The notes under the pieces were generated by a model that saw only the letters and a program-made list of their open reading frames with translations, made no database searches and was not told where the DNA came from. The position numbers were made by a program, and so were the translations under genes. From Symsagittifera roscoffensis (Eukaryota; Xenacoelomorpha; Acoela; Convolutidae), in contig NC_087071.1 in assembly GCF_963678635.1 (NCBI RefSeq), positions 8,605,842 to 8,669,841 on the forward strand: a stretch of DNA of 64,000 bases, written 5' to 3'. Below are positions 50,101 to 57,248 of this stretch, in pieces (within the stretch, counting starts at the first letter, position 1; every line of letters begins with the position of its first letter).

Positions 50101-50556
50101 TGTATATATAATTATCTAATGCAATTAAAACGAGAACAGGCAAAGAAGAAAAAAATGCCTTGAAATCTTAAGAACAATATTTAATACATGATGCGACTTT
50201 AGTTGGCAAAAACTGGAGTAATTTTATAACACAAACGCCACTTGTGTAAATCGTTTTTCATCACTCCATTATTTCTTTAATTAAGTTGAGCAAAATAATT
50301 TCAAAAAGAAATGAAAAACCGATAATGTTGCTTACCCCAGGCTGCAATCGCTGGCTGCTCCTCCCGAACCATTTTCAGGTGAAATCTCAGACATCATCGA
50401 ATAGGGTGAGGGAGTCAGCAGAGGGTCATGCCTGGGGTTATCTACTCGTTGGGTACCCTGACTTGAGTGAGGAATGTTGTGTGGATGTGGTTTATTGGAG
50501 GGTGAAAAACAGAGGGGAACATGGCCGATGCTATGGTTATGAACCATTGTTGTCAT
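16634..50556 (-). CDS. Nuclear receptor, NR3/NR5-like DNA-binding domain, no recognisable LBD
   Basis: Zinc-finger transcription factor of the nuclear receptor superfamily, expected to bind AGGTCA-type half sites. Model of eight exons: 50556-50336, 46859-46713, 44504-44326, 36893-36792, 35832-35621, 31220-31086, 19633-19411 and 17268-16634. All seven junctions keep frame. Total about 617 codons. Residues 1-113 form a low-complexity A/B region. The DBD is at about 114-179: finger I C-x2-C-x13-C-x2-C with P box CESCKGFFRR, finger II C-x5-C-x9-C-x2-C. A basic extension VRENRKRGG follows. Residues 200-617 are Ser/Pro/Gly/His-rich, with a His6 run and PPLPPR. A ligand-binding domain is not seen. 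The second finger and extension resemble ERR (NR3B); the ESCKG P box is NR5-like. Start ATG 50556 is provisional. No expression data support the chain; the exon order is my inference from phase. Confidence 0.75.
17491..17772 (-). CDS. Candidate orphan exon, Cys-containing
   Basis: Open minus-strand stretch with base composition richer in G+C than its surroundings, ending at a stop at 17491. It encodes about 93 residues with a hydrophobic start (FTVLLHAVQL) and a CVC...C-x2-C pattern. A possible acceptor (CCGTAATAG) would enter in phase 1, matching receptor exon 7. It lacks a clear start or pyrimidine tract and may be chance or part of an unknown repeat. Confidence 0.25.
   Translation of the reverse strand, partial: TVLLHAVQLPFDYLKVEYIGITFYWPQTKSAVLTVNDPFNCVCKLEFLGCSECRRERLHRTVYVIGTDSNHNHRDVIQDDFACRSDSTNCNVI
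18050..18240 (+). repeat. R1 MITE copy, 3' truncated
   Basis: Has the R1 left end (AGTGTCAATGAACGCA) and the AAAGCTCTTTGAGTTTC block, then stops after the ACTGAATTAATAG block. Confidence 0.65.
18285..18425 (+). repeat. R6 repeat copy 1
   Basis: Shares about 140 bp with 20470-20625: ATGCCCGAAAAC, AGCCAATCA, GGCAGATTTGGACAATTTAAA and a GCGCATTC end. Two copies only in this window. Confidence 0.5.
19411..19633 (-). CDS. Nuclear receptor exon 7 (Pro/Ser-rich)
   Basis: Acceptor TTTTATAACCTCAG and donor AAATGG|GTATAA. Starts in phase 0 and ends in phase 1. Contains a PPPPL stretch and many Ser. The phase-1 end fits exon 8 and also the orphan exons at 17491 and 11011. Confidence 0.65.
20051..20176. 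repeat. ATT/GAT triplet microsatellite
   Basis: Starts with ATT repeats, then about 15 pure GAT units, then mixed ATT/ATG triplets. The mixed part resembles the triplet tail of the LINE at 23742-23950, so it may be a LINE tail left behind or a free microsatellite. Open frames through it are artefacts. Confidence 0.9.
20470..20625 (+). repeat. R6 repeat copy 2
   Basis: Second copy of the block at 18285, with TTAGCCAATCACATTT and GCTGATTGGCTTAAAATTTGGCGCATTC. Confidence 0.5.
21296..21590 (+). repeat. R1 MITE copy
   Basis: Contains GGCCTTAAAGCTCGTTGAATTTC, TTTAACAAAGGAAACGAATTG and the right end ACGTTCATTGACTTTCAAAA. The left end is missing. Confidence 0.65.
21921..21995 (-). other. tRNA-like SINE head
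   Basis: On the minus strand, TTGGCCTGAAGGTAACG (A-box-like) and GGTTCGAGTCCC (B box, perfect) are spaced as in a tRNA. The 3' GGCCAGACC has no 5' partner for an acceptor stem, so this is a tRNA-derived promoter relic. Confidence 0.55.
22025..22420 (+). repeat. R1 MITE copy with a duplicated segment
   Basis: Contains AAATCTCAACTTCGAATTTCGAAG, TAGATGCCCTTAAAGCTCC and the right end CACTACGTTCATTACTCTTAA. Inside, TTTGAAGTGCTATTTACGTCAC is present twice in tandem near 22242 and 22270. Confidence 0.7.
23388..23740 (+). repeat. R1 MITE copy interrupted by the LINE tail
   Basis: A good R1 copy that stops abruptly at CAAGACCTATATAAGAGT, where the triplet tail of the minus-strand LINE begins. Its missing right end may be the fragment at 29605-29632. 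Confidence 0.7.
23742..23950. repeat. Triplet-repeat tail of the LINE
   Basis: About 200 bp of imperfect ATT/ATG/ATA triplets directly after the 3' end of the minus-strand LINE (ACTTTGTCGCGAAGTC then TAA repeats). CR1-like LINEs commonly end in short simple repeats. Confidence 0.8.
23963..25502 (-). mobile_element. LINE copy A, 3' part (reverse transcriptase C-terminal half)
   Basis: Truncated duplicate of the 3' 1.5 kb of the LINE. Encodes broken pieces of the reverse transcriptase: GFQKRKSP and VYIDFSKAFDKFNH (about 25140), the catalytic FADDTKLL (about 24870), and the C-terminal region to NALR. It differs from copy B by a few substitutions and small indels (for example 12 extra bases near 24900). 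The 3' end carries the triplet tail. Confidence 0.9.
25501..25548. repeat. 48-bp filler copied from inside the LINE
   Basis: Identical to 24688-24735. It sits at the junction of copies A and B, with two-base microhomology (TT and CG) at its edges. Confidence 0.85.
25547..26846 (-). pseudogene. LINE ORF2 reverse transcriptase, C-terminal part
   Basis: Contains CQFGFQKRKSP, YIDFSKAFDKFNHS (first catalytic Asp), LFADDTKLLS (catalytic Asp pair) and a C-terminal domain with WSPSKADMKSLEQVQ. The last codons are fused to the 48-bp filler. Broken into pieces 26846-26541, 26491-26021 and 26085-25525. Confidence 0.85.
26999..28344 (-). pseudogene. LINE ORF2 endonuclease and N-terminal RT part
   Basis: Two open pieces overlapping near 28100. 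The first has LSETWLTSDF, the second IGDANLPGIDW, VVAVSSPDA and SDHYPI, which are the AP-endonuclease motifs that nick the target DNA. The second piece runs on through the linker to KSRGPDQLPAVLFKEV, the start of the RT domain, and ends at a stop at 26999. Confidence 0.85.
28560..29255 (-). pseudogene. LINE ORF1 (broken)
   Basis: Starts MPGPSSARG at 29255. A predicted helical or coiled stretch (SLSSGISDLTSSLPKMEK) is followed, after frameshifts near 28940 and 28685, by HQLRIHGIEE and LVTLNSVYG. The latter strings resemble the RRM-like fold of LINE ORF1 proteins, which chaperone the template RNA. At least three frame changes make it non-functional. Confidence 0.65.
29411..29494 (+). other. tRNA-like SINE head
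   Basis: GGTGGTCTACTAGTAACG is A-box-like and GGTTCGATCCC is a perfect B box, followed by CGGGAGGGG. GC-rich against AT-rich flanks. The extra arm region is long and no full cloverleaf closes, so it is a tRNA-derived SINE head rather than a tRNA gene. It stands just outside the 5' side of LINE copy B. Confidence 0.6.
29605..29632 (+). repeat. R1 right-end fragment
   Basis: GTTTACGTTCATTACTCTTTAAAA matches the R1 right terminus. It may be the other half of the R1 copy cut at 23740. Confidence 0.45.
30030..30238 (+). repeat. R1 MITE copy, right half
   Basis: Matches the R1 3' half (ATCACATTTTTTTGC, AAATTTGAGC, right end TTTGTCCATTGACACTTAAAA). Confidence 0.55.
30585..30800 (+). repeat. R5 repeat copy 1
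   Basis: About 180 bp shared with 62045-62225: TAATAGTTATGNAACAATTAT, CATTCATATGANG, CTTNGCTTACATACTCCGCGCA, GGTTGGTTTATACTTCG. Confidence 0.65.
31086..31220 (-). CDS. Nuclear receptor exon 6
   Basis: Acceptor GGTGTTTCAG and donor GGGATACCT|GTACGT. Exactly 45 codons, phase 0 at both ends, so it could be a cassette exon. Reads NKDSTSSNC at the start and NVNGIP at the end. No family motif. Confidence 0.65.
32085..32320 (+). repeat. R1 MITE copy, 5' part
   Basis: Diverged R1 with the blocks ACTGGGAAATCTAATAACTAAATTCC and TAGAAATCGATCACG. The right half is missing. Confidence 0.5.
32640..33540 (+). repeat. Tandem array T1, second locus
   Basis: Blocks near 32660, 32935, 33085, 33210 and 33370 repeat the plan 'CCGTT..TTTCGATTGAA..CAGATTTGG..TTCTCGAGAAAAG..GAGGGCCATAACTTTTT'. 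Same family as 9380-10340. Degenerate, non-coding. Confidence 0.6.
33545..33925 (+). repeat. R2 repeat copy, 5' truncated
   Basis: Begins inside R2 (CTACATAATTGCTAAAAGTGATGC), has the antisense B box GTCCAGGTTCGAACCC near 33695, and ends at the R2 palindrome near 33915. Confidence 0.7.
34250..34672 (+). repeat. R1 MITE copy
   Basis: Left end AAAGAGTATTGAACGCAAA and right end CTGCGTTCATTACTCTTAA are inverted. All internal R1 blocks are present. Confidence 0.75.
34880..35110 (+). repeat. R2-related repeat
   Basis: Shares AAGCTGCACTTCGCAAACACTAGCGAG and the AAATCACAAACACTAGCCACAAATAA end with copies at 57355 and 59768, but lacks the rest of R2. Confidence 0.5.
35621..35832 (-). CDS. Nuclear receptor exon 5 (Ser/Pro-rich)
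   Basis: Acceptor TTTTTTGCAG and donor CTGACG|GTAAAT. Enters in the phase left by exon 4 (split Asp codon) and ends in phase 0. Seventy residues rich in Ser, Pro, Gly and Thr, with no helix pattern of a ligand-binding domain. Confidence 0.7.
36036..36135. repeat. 21-bp perfect inverted repeat
   Basis: Arms 36036-36056 (GCATGCGTGCCGCTTAGCAT plus G) and 36115-36135 are perfect reverse complements, spaced by 58 bases. GC-rich against its surroundings; looks like a very small foldback element. Confidence 0.9.
36162..36372. mobile_element. R4 hAT-type MITE copy 2 with clear TSD
   Basis: Left end CAGGGGCGGATCTAGGA, right end TCCCTAAATCCGCCCC. It is flanked on both sides by the identical string GTTCATGATT (36152-36161 and 36373-36382), which contains the 8-bp duplication expected of hAT elements. 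A 21-base C run lies at 36189-36209. Lies in the intron between receptor exons 4 and 5. Confidence 0.85.
36792..36893 (-). CDS. Nuclear receptor exon 4 (C-terminal extension)
   Basis: A strong acceptor (poly-T then TTTCAG) and donor ACAG|GTTAGC. In the frame set by exon 3 it reads VRENRKRGGCKRRKK, the basic extension that follows the DBD and contacts the minor groove in monomer-binding receptors, then a Ser run. The other open frame would not fit the phase. Confidence 0.8.
37297..37370 (-). other. tRNA-like SINE head
   Basis: Minus strand reads TAGCGGTAGTGAAGTGGTTACG (A-box-like) and GATGTTCGAGGCCC (B-box-like). It resembles a class II tRNA head but has no closed acceptor stem. Confidence 0.5.
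38079..38432 (+). repeat. R1 MITE copy, well preserved ends
   Basis: Left end GAAAAGAGTCAATGAACGCA, right end TACGTTCATCAACTCTTAAAA. Good reference copy for the family. Confidence 0.8.
41346..41885 (+). repeat. R2 repeat copy
   Basis: Full-length R2: GGCGAAGTTGCACTTCGG hairpin, GTAAAACTTTGAGTCTACAAAATTTC, antisense tRNA-like segment at about 41622-41692, and the terminal ACACAAGCTATGCTTGTGT palindrome. Confidence 0.8.
42564..43400 (+). repeat. R2 repeat copy split by R3
   Basis: R2 runs from 42564 to about 42780, is interrupted by an R3 copy, and resumes at about 43240 (ATCCTTAGCAATGGCTGTA) to its palindromic end near 43395. R3 is therefore younger than this R2 copy. Confidence 0.75.
42795..43235 (+). 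repeat. R3 repeat copy
   Basis: About 430 bp very similar to 49015-49432. Contains TCTCCGCTTACGCGTTATAAGCGCG and CCAAATTGGCCAAAATGGC, both partly palindromic. Non-coding. Confidence 0.8.
44326..44504 (-). CDS. Nuclear receptor exon 3 (P box, finger II)
   Basis: Acceptor TGAATTAG and donor CACCT|GTAAGTG. Encodes HHYG, the P box CESCKGFFRR, all four Cys of finger II (C-KWTSE-C-x9-C-AA-C) and the end of the DBD, KCISLGM. This is the most diagnostic sequence in the window: all eight zinc ligands are in place when it is joined to exon 2. Confidence 0.95.
44581..44620 (+). repeat. Perfect 20-bp tandem duplication
   Basis: CTGGATCGCTTTTTGTTATA occurs twice in a row, in the intron just upstream of receptor exon 3. 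Confidence 0.95.
45223..45480. repeat. 258-bp near-perfect palindrome
   Basis: Arms of about 128 bases (45223-45350 and 45351-45480) meet at AGTACT with almost no loop and differ at only a few sites. Outer ends are AACTAGAATATATT / AATATATTCTAGTT. No coding potential. It lies in the intron between receptor exons 2 and 3. Confidence 0.9.
46713..46859 (-). CDS. Nuclear receptor exon 2 (finger I, first half)
   Basis: Acceptor TGTTTGTAG and donor ACAGG|GTAAGAG. Enters with one base that completes a Gly codon and ends in phase 2. The last residues, CPVCGDVSTG, hold the first two zinc ligands. The intron falls just before the conserved HYG, a common position in nuclear receptors. Confidence 0.85.
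47085..47455 (+). repeat. R1 MITE copy, diverged
   Basis: Blocks TTAAAGCTCATTGAATTTCAAGAAC, TATGATTGGCACTC, AACTAGAAGTTTTTCATG and ACCTATATAAG are recognisable. Ends decayed. Confidence 0.6.
48290..48560 (+). repeat. R1 MITE copy, remnant
   Basis: Weak R1 similarity (GAAGTTCTTTGAAACTCAG, TAATTAGAGAAAACTG, AATTGGAGAGCG, AAGACTTTTCCTG). Confidence 0.45.
49015..49432 (+). repeat. R3 repeat copy
   Basis: Second plus-strand R3 copy, with GGATTAACTCTCCGCTTACGCG, TTGTCCCAAATTGGCCAAAATGGC and GAGCACAAATATTCCGTTACTTTCG present in parts. Slightly shorter than the copy at 42795. Confidence 0.8.
50336..50556 (-). CDS. Nuclear receptor exon 1 (A/B region)
   Basis: Encodes about 73 residues rich in His, Ser and Pro, ending DCSLG. 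The donor CTGGG|GTAAGC leaves phase 2. The first ATG in the open frame is at 50556. The frame stays open upstream for only nine more codons (to a TAA), so either this ATG is the start or the exon has an acceptor within that short stretch. The upstream pyrimidine tract is poor, which favours a first coding exon. Confidence 0.65.
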
Positions 50557-50639
50557 CACTCCTTGTTCTTCGCCCAGTTGTTACGTAATAGTTCAATTTG
50601 AAAATGAATTTGATAACGCAATCAATGGAACTGTTACGT

Positions 50640-53340
50640 AATAATTGAAACAGTTATTCTAAATACTTCGAGTAATAATACTTCATTTGTTGTAAAATAA
50701 GTTAAATAGCTTTTGTAATTGTGAATAGCTTTCAGAATTTTAATTTCGAAAAAGCACACTGAATGATAGATAAATGTCACGTAATACTTAAGACGATTTC
50801 AACTTCCGCTTTCTGCTAATCATCGAAATCAAATTTACGCATTGCTCATAACTTGCAAGCGATATTACTGTGATCAAACCTAAATTAAACAAGCCCTTTT
50901 TCTTGAACTTTGAGAACTTCTTCTGGATTCAGCTAGTGTTTGATACCAAGAGTGCCAAAAATCCAGATAACAATTTCGAAAAATTCATTCCAAGAAAACA
51001 AACAACTTGGTGTCTGTAATGACGTAAGCTTTAGCTTGCTAGACCAATAATCGAGGAATTCAATAATTATTATTTAAACCGTCCAACAGAACTAAGGCTT
51101 CTTCAATGTCAACGGAAAGCAAATATTTACAATTAAAAGGCAAGATAACGCAAAATAATTTCAGTAACATAACTTGAGACGAAATTAAAAAAAAACTGTT
51201 TTTTTTTATTCAGCTCATCTATCAAATGAGGAAGTCAATATCTTATTTCAAAATTAAAACTCGTCTTTGTCTGAGTTTAATTAAGCCATATAACTTAGTA
51301 GTAAAGCGAAATTTCAATTAGGTATTCGCAAACCTGACTTGAGCGTGACCACAAATTCAGTTCGCAATGTACCGGCAATAGCAACTTCTGTTGATTGACG
51401 AATACTTCTAAACTCACATTTTCGTCTAAAAATAGCCGTTATTATAAATAAGGTAAAATAGGGTATAAATTTAGTGGAATCAAATTCAAACTATTTCATG
51501 GAAACAAAAAACGCATCTGAATGTATGATCAATAAAAAAAAACAAGTCTTCTTCAGCCAATTAAATGCAAATCTGCAGGGCTGGTAGCTGACTGCTCTGA
51601 ACTTCCGCTACCCACTGGGCCTAAAAATTCTAAAATCCTTTAAATTCACACAGTGGCAGAAATTATTTTAAATGTCAATACTGCCAACTTAGTACACAAA
51701 ATTTGCCCAGAGGAAAACAAACCATTTTCCCTTTAAAAAGGCAGGAAAACTGCTCTACTGCTAAGAAAGAGCAACTCAAAGCGCTACTTGCTGTCGTCTA
51801 GCCAATATTACGTAACACAACAAAATTATGTAACAGTGAAAACTAAGAAAAACGATAGAGCGACCGCTAAAGCAAAAAAAAAAATCAATACACCTTTTTG
51901 TATATGCAAATTTTCTAAAGAAGCGATTTTTTCCAAACAAGAAAGTACTTTTGTTGGTTGTTTTAAAAAAATTAACAAAATCTACATTATTAAAAAATAT
52001 ATTGATGCTCGCGCACAGAAAAAAAAACAGAACCCTCAAAACGAATTGCATATTGTCATATTTAAATTATTTTAAAACCAATCACTGAACCGCATAAATA
52101 TCTTTTCCTCCTGCTTTTAAGTTGCTCCTTTCGATTTACAGCGGATCTACTTAGGATATAATGGATACCCAATATGTAATAAATGTATCGGCACAAATCA
52201 TCCTGATTTTTCCGAGGACAAAAAGTTGGAAAAATGCTAATCAACAGCACCTGCATATTATCAGCGGTGCAGAAATCCTACGTAAATTGAGACGTTATTT
52301 TATCTACTTCAGAGAGGTCGGAAAATCAGCTAAGAAAATTTGATCCAGCTAAGAAAAACTCCACTCAACTATGAAACATACTCGCAAAACACTAGATACT
52401 CCTGTATTAAGCGACTAATTTCACAACATATGATTTCATTAAAATGGCTCTGTTCGTTTGAAATCTCAGCTATATTTGTTCGTAACAACAAGTTTTATGA
52501 TATCCGCGCTCATTACCATATTTTATTGCGTTATACAATAAAAACTCGATTTAAAAACTAAATTCAAAGTATTCATTGAGGCGATGGCCTTTACAAGCCT
52601 AGACAAAATCATTCAAAACAGCTTTAACAGATATTTTGAGAATAATTTCATCAGGTTTAAATTCGATGAAGCAAAAACAAATAGTGCAAATCTCTAGTCA
52701 TTTCTCAATTTGGAAGTCCAAAACTTAATCGAACAAACAAATGTGCAAAAAATGCAAGAAAAAACAAAAGTCTGGGAAGAAAATAAGCTTAGGAAAGTTA
52801 AACATGATTTTGCCGACATTATGATTCGATCCACAAGCGTTCAACTTATGCTTACCTATCCTCCGCAGCTGTGCGATATGGCCTTACTGCCTACCGTAGT
52901 TAGATGCAATATATCAGAAGTCAATGAATATGCTTTTAAAAAGCAAATTAAAAACCTGCTACTAAACACATACTACAGAAACTGAACACAATAATTAACA
53001 ACAGATTTGTTCCACTGCGATTGGAAAAAAGTTAACTTGTCGTGAAACAATTTGAAACTTACCCACAGGCAAAAATTCGTAACACTTAAATCTGTAAGCA
53101 AAGCCAACAAAGCTGGAGTGTCAACGACTTTAAGGTAATGAACTAACAAAAAACGAATAAAATTTTCCGAAAAAAAACATCTGTTCGAAACTTCACCTAA
53201 CCCAGGAAGAAAAATCTGGACCAAAGGATAATTTCTAAGATACCGCTGATAATTCAAAAAACCTAAGCTAACAGAAAGTTGAACGCAATAAAATGAGAAA
53301 ACCGAAAAAATAACGTTTTCGATATTCGAAACAAAAATAT
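50640..53340. other. Non-coding stretch between the two host genes
   Basis: No supported gene. It holds AT-rich sequence, one open frame at 52710-52985 with no recognised motif, and no complete copy of the named repeat families. The promoter of the receptor gene should lie in or near its left part, but I can point to no element. Confidence 0.5.
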
Positions 53341-53379
53341 TCGAAGAAACGTTAAGGCTCGCTAAAATGAACGTTGAAT

Positions 53380-53850
53380 CAGAAACATTTAAAGTATCTC
53401 ATGGTGCACCACAGGTGTCTGTGTTGGGCCCATTGCTATCAATCACCTGAATCGTCAGCTATGAGTACCACTTATTCATTATACAGATGATACATCTCTG
53501 ATTTCTAGCTTAGGAACGAGTTGTTTAGAGTTCCAGGAAGAACTAAATAGGGCAGGACATAGGCTGACTTCTAATAAGCTAACGTTAAATCAAAAACAAA
53601 TAAACACCAGCTAATGCAAATCCTAAACACTCCTCCTTCCCCTGCTGCTTCGAATAGATGAGACGACATTCAACTCTGTGATAGTTATTGTGTTAAAACA
53701 TCTGAGGATATGTATTGACTCCAAACTAAGTTTCAAAGTACATATAGATAATGTATGCACTCAAACAGCAAATTTCGTGGATTTAATTGTCGATTGCGTA
53801 ATTTTTTGAAGACAAGAACGCTTTTGCATTTTATGATAATTACATTCAAC
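53380..53850 (+). pseudogene. Decayed LINE reverse-transcriptase fragment
   Basis: Translated pieces in shifting frames read GAPQVSVLGPLL, then YTDDTSLISSL, the RT catalytic region of a CR1/Jockey-like LINE, followed by LNRAGHRLTSNKLTLN. Many stops and indels. It is unrelated in detail to the LINE at 25-29 kb, so it is a different and older family member. Confidence 0.75.
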
Positions 53851-54881
53851 GGAAAATACAATACGGTATCTTAGTTTATGAATGCGTCAATCAGTTTTTC
53901 CTCGATAAAATAAAGCAGCTGCATCATGTTTTTAACACTCATTAATTAAAAATCGAATTTTGTTCAACAGATTTCATTTTCATTGAAGACGTTGTGGCGA
54001 ATGTTTATGAGTTATATATTTACGATTTACTAAATTTATTCTCAACCGTTTGAACAAATTAAATTCACCAAACTTTCATAAAATACTTTACCAACGCAAA
54101 TCACAAATCAAAAACTAGGTTTCATCAGCCTAGGTTGACTAACACAAAAAAGTTCCAATAATAAGATTACAATCTGCCTTACATAATCGTGCTAAAAAAA
54201 CTTAATGTCTGTTAGTTCGAAACGGAATGACAACTCCCAATTCAAAAAAATGATATTGCCGTTCAGAATTACATTCACAATTTTAACGAAACTACTTTAG
54301 AGTTTGATGATTAACTCACAGACTGTATTTTCTAAACCTGCTCCGAATAAACTTTTGCTTAAACTTCCTAAGTGCTTTAGTAGCTGGTTTCTGTTTCATT
54401 GGTTCCTAACATATAGCCAGTGGATGACAATTTTGATGCGTTAAATTAAAAAAAAAAACATAATTCATTGGAAAATCTATTAATTTCCTAGTTGACTGTT
54501 TTTGTTAATCTTGCAACTCAGGCATATGCCTTGCAGGTGTGGGAATAGCTATTACATTTTCTGGTGTACTTCTTTTCAATCAAAATTTATATAGATTCGT
54601 AAACATTCAGAGGGCAGTCTCTTGTTAAGTAATTGCATTACTTTTTAGGGTGTCTGCTTTGGTGCTAAACTCAGATTTTAGCACGAGCATAATGACATGA
54701 TTGATTATATTTTTGCCGAATAAATGTTTAATACAAATTTAATTTACACTTCAAAAGTTACGACAGGTCGCTTATTGTGATATCGTTCTTCGAAAACTTA
54801 CTTCTTTTCACCTTTTAAGACTCGTTGCCTGTTACGAATTGCCGTCTCGCGGCATTTGTTTTCCGAAAACAATCTTGACAC

Positions 54882-55425
54882 AGAGGCGAAGTTGCACTTC
54901 GCATACACAAGCAAAAATATGACCGACATCGCTACTGGGAAAAACTGAATGAGTAAAACTTTGAGTCTACAAAATTTCATAAGTGACCCACGCCAATTAT
55001 GAGTCTACATAATTGATAAGTGACGCAAGCCAATTAAGACGCATTAGCAGTACCAGTCAATTTGAAAAAAGAAATTTACCAACTAACAACCCTCAATTTA
55101 TAGAGCGGACGCATTATTACTAAAATATGAAAAAATTCATTAAAAACATCCGACCTTGCCCAGGTCTGAACCCTCTTATTTTGCTGCTGGTTTCCTTCCC
55201 TACCTCTATGCTACAGATCCATGATGCCTTGAAGCTAAAGTGCTATTTGTAATATAATGGTCTGTTAATATCCTTAGCATTTGCTGTACTTAAGCGCTGG
55301 TTATTGATCTTATGCATATACTGCAATCAAAGAGCACTTTCAAAAAGAGCACTAATATTTACGACTTAGGTTGGATAACAAAAGAGAGTTCTCTATATCA
55401 CACAAGCTTTGCTTGTGTAAAAAGT
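54882..55425 (+). repeat. R2 repeat copy
   Basis: Full-length R2 with GGCGAAGTTGCACTTCGC hairpin, antisense tRNA-like segment near 55153-55225, and terminal ACACAAGCTTTGCTTGTGT palindrome. Confidence 0.8.
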
Positions 55426-56823
55426 CAAAACATTTCCGGGAAAGCCCAGAAATCGATTCGAAGAAAACATTTCCGGGTAAGCCAAAAAATATATTCAAAC
55501 TAAATAAAACTGATTCAAAATTCAGGATCTTGATACTAATTTTGCAATGCATCAGTCAGGCTAAAGACAAACATGAACATTACTTTTTATGCCAATCACT
55601 TTGGCAATAATTTGTGTATCACTAGCATAATTTATCATTAATTTAGATCCACTGTACAATTACAAATTCTGGAAAAATTAGAGCAAAAATGAGGTAACAG
55701 TTCATAATATCTAAAAATTGTTAAGACTTGGCAATTGCTAATTTTTGTATTTCTGACAGGTAGATCTGGCCAATTATCATCCCTCCCCCGGGCACCTAGT
55801 CAAGAATTGCAACCCATATAGAGAATTGATTGAACTTTTAAGCCTATATAAGCTTTGTACATGGTAACGGGGCTCCCTCAATTTTTGCAGTGGGGGTGTG
55901 GTATGGTATTTAAGAAGATCCGAAGATTGTAAAGTAAATCTAGCAATTCAATTCTATTGCAACGAGCTTTTCAAAATATTTACTATTTTGATCCAAATAG
56001 ATGAGTGATTGAGATAGCACTAGAAGTAGGCTTATCAATCTGCAGTAATAATTTACTTCTCTAACTAATCTAAAATATATCGCATTTTGTTGACAAATTA
56101 AAGAGGAAAGATTTGAAGTGACGAAAGAATTTTGTTGTTTGTTTTATATTAGACGGTTCAAAATGATGTTTTTCTAATTTTTCTGGTTGGTTTGAGCCGG
56201 AAGCAGATTGGTTAAAGTTGATTGGTTGAAATTATCTGTTTTTTTCTGCTCTAATCGAAGAACCTATTTTACGAACTTCTGTAGCATTTTTGAGCCGTAT
56301 AATAGATCAAACCCAAAAAATTGCAGTAAACTCTCTCAAATTGAAAGATAAAAACAGCGTGCACTTGTTTATAAAACTCAGAAAGCATAAAAATATAGAA
56401 TTGTAGATAGCTTTATAGATCTTCGAATACTATCGTGGTTGCAATTAGGAAAATAGTTTCAGCTAATTAAAGTATTAATTGCCTTTCAACTCGGAGAGCT
56501 TGCTTAATTTATGGGCGGTTTTAATTTTCAAGGGCGAAAGTACAGACTGTCTGAATAAGTAAGAGCGCGCGCGTTCAATTTTACTCTTTACTTAGATTAA
56601 TTTTGTCAAAAAACTGACAGGAGAAGGCTCTTCAAATTGAGGAATTTCACTTCAAAAATTATATGACTTTACAATTTTGTAAAAATTGGATTTTTTCTGA
56701 CAAGAATTTAATAAAGAATTTGATCTTTTTAAATTCATGATATTCACGATTTTAGTTAAAGTTTTAAATATTGGAACAAACGCGCGCACTTTTTGAGAAA
56801 TATTACTATAACAAGAAAAAATT
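55426..56823. other. Region downstream of LRSAM1
   Basis: AT-rich with no supported gene. It should contain the 3' UTR of the minus-strand ligase gene; an ATTAAA on the minus strand near 56710 is a possible polyadenylation signal. Nothing else seen. Confidence 0.5.
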
Positions 56824-57248
56824 TCAAACATCAGAAGCAGCAAACTGCAGAAACACTGTATTCGAAATAGTAATTCTGCAAAGCGGGCATTCCGTTGTTT
56901 GCACTCCGCAAACTGAACAGCAGCACACGTGACCACAGGGGAAAAAAACCAAGTCAGCGCTTCGTTCCATGCAGACACAACACTCGTTTTCCAGCCGAAT
57001 CGAGGTCGGAAATTGGTTGTTCGCATTCGCATCGTTGCCATTTACATTCAAAGCCGGAACATTCTGGTTTTCTTTCTGTTTCGTATCGGAACGAGATTTC
57101 TTTTTGTTCAAATCCTCTTGGTCGTCGAGATTGATTTTGTTCGAGGAGTCGAGGGAGAACTTTCTAGAATTTTTCAATTCGCTGACTGCTGAAAGGATAG
57201 TGGCCCGCAGACCTATTTCGCTCATGCCCATCAATCGGAGATTCTCAT
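56824..57248 (-). CDS. LRSAM1: LRSAM1 exon: SAM second half, linker, RING, stop
   Basis: Acceptor CCGTTTACAG. The first bases complete an Asp codon with the previous exon, giving TLTDENLRLMGM across the junction. Then the end of SAM (ATILSAVSEL), an Asn/Lys/Asp-rich linker of about 65 residues, and the RING (ECCVCMERSADL, CGHVCCCSVC, ECPLC). TGA at 56824 follows AASDV. Confidence 0.9.

Noticed and set aside
52710-52985. Plus-strand 91-codon open frame rich in Lys/Gln/Asn
   Set aside because: No family motif and typical of AT-rich chance frames; possibly an old transposon piece, but nothing supports a call.
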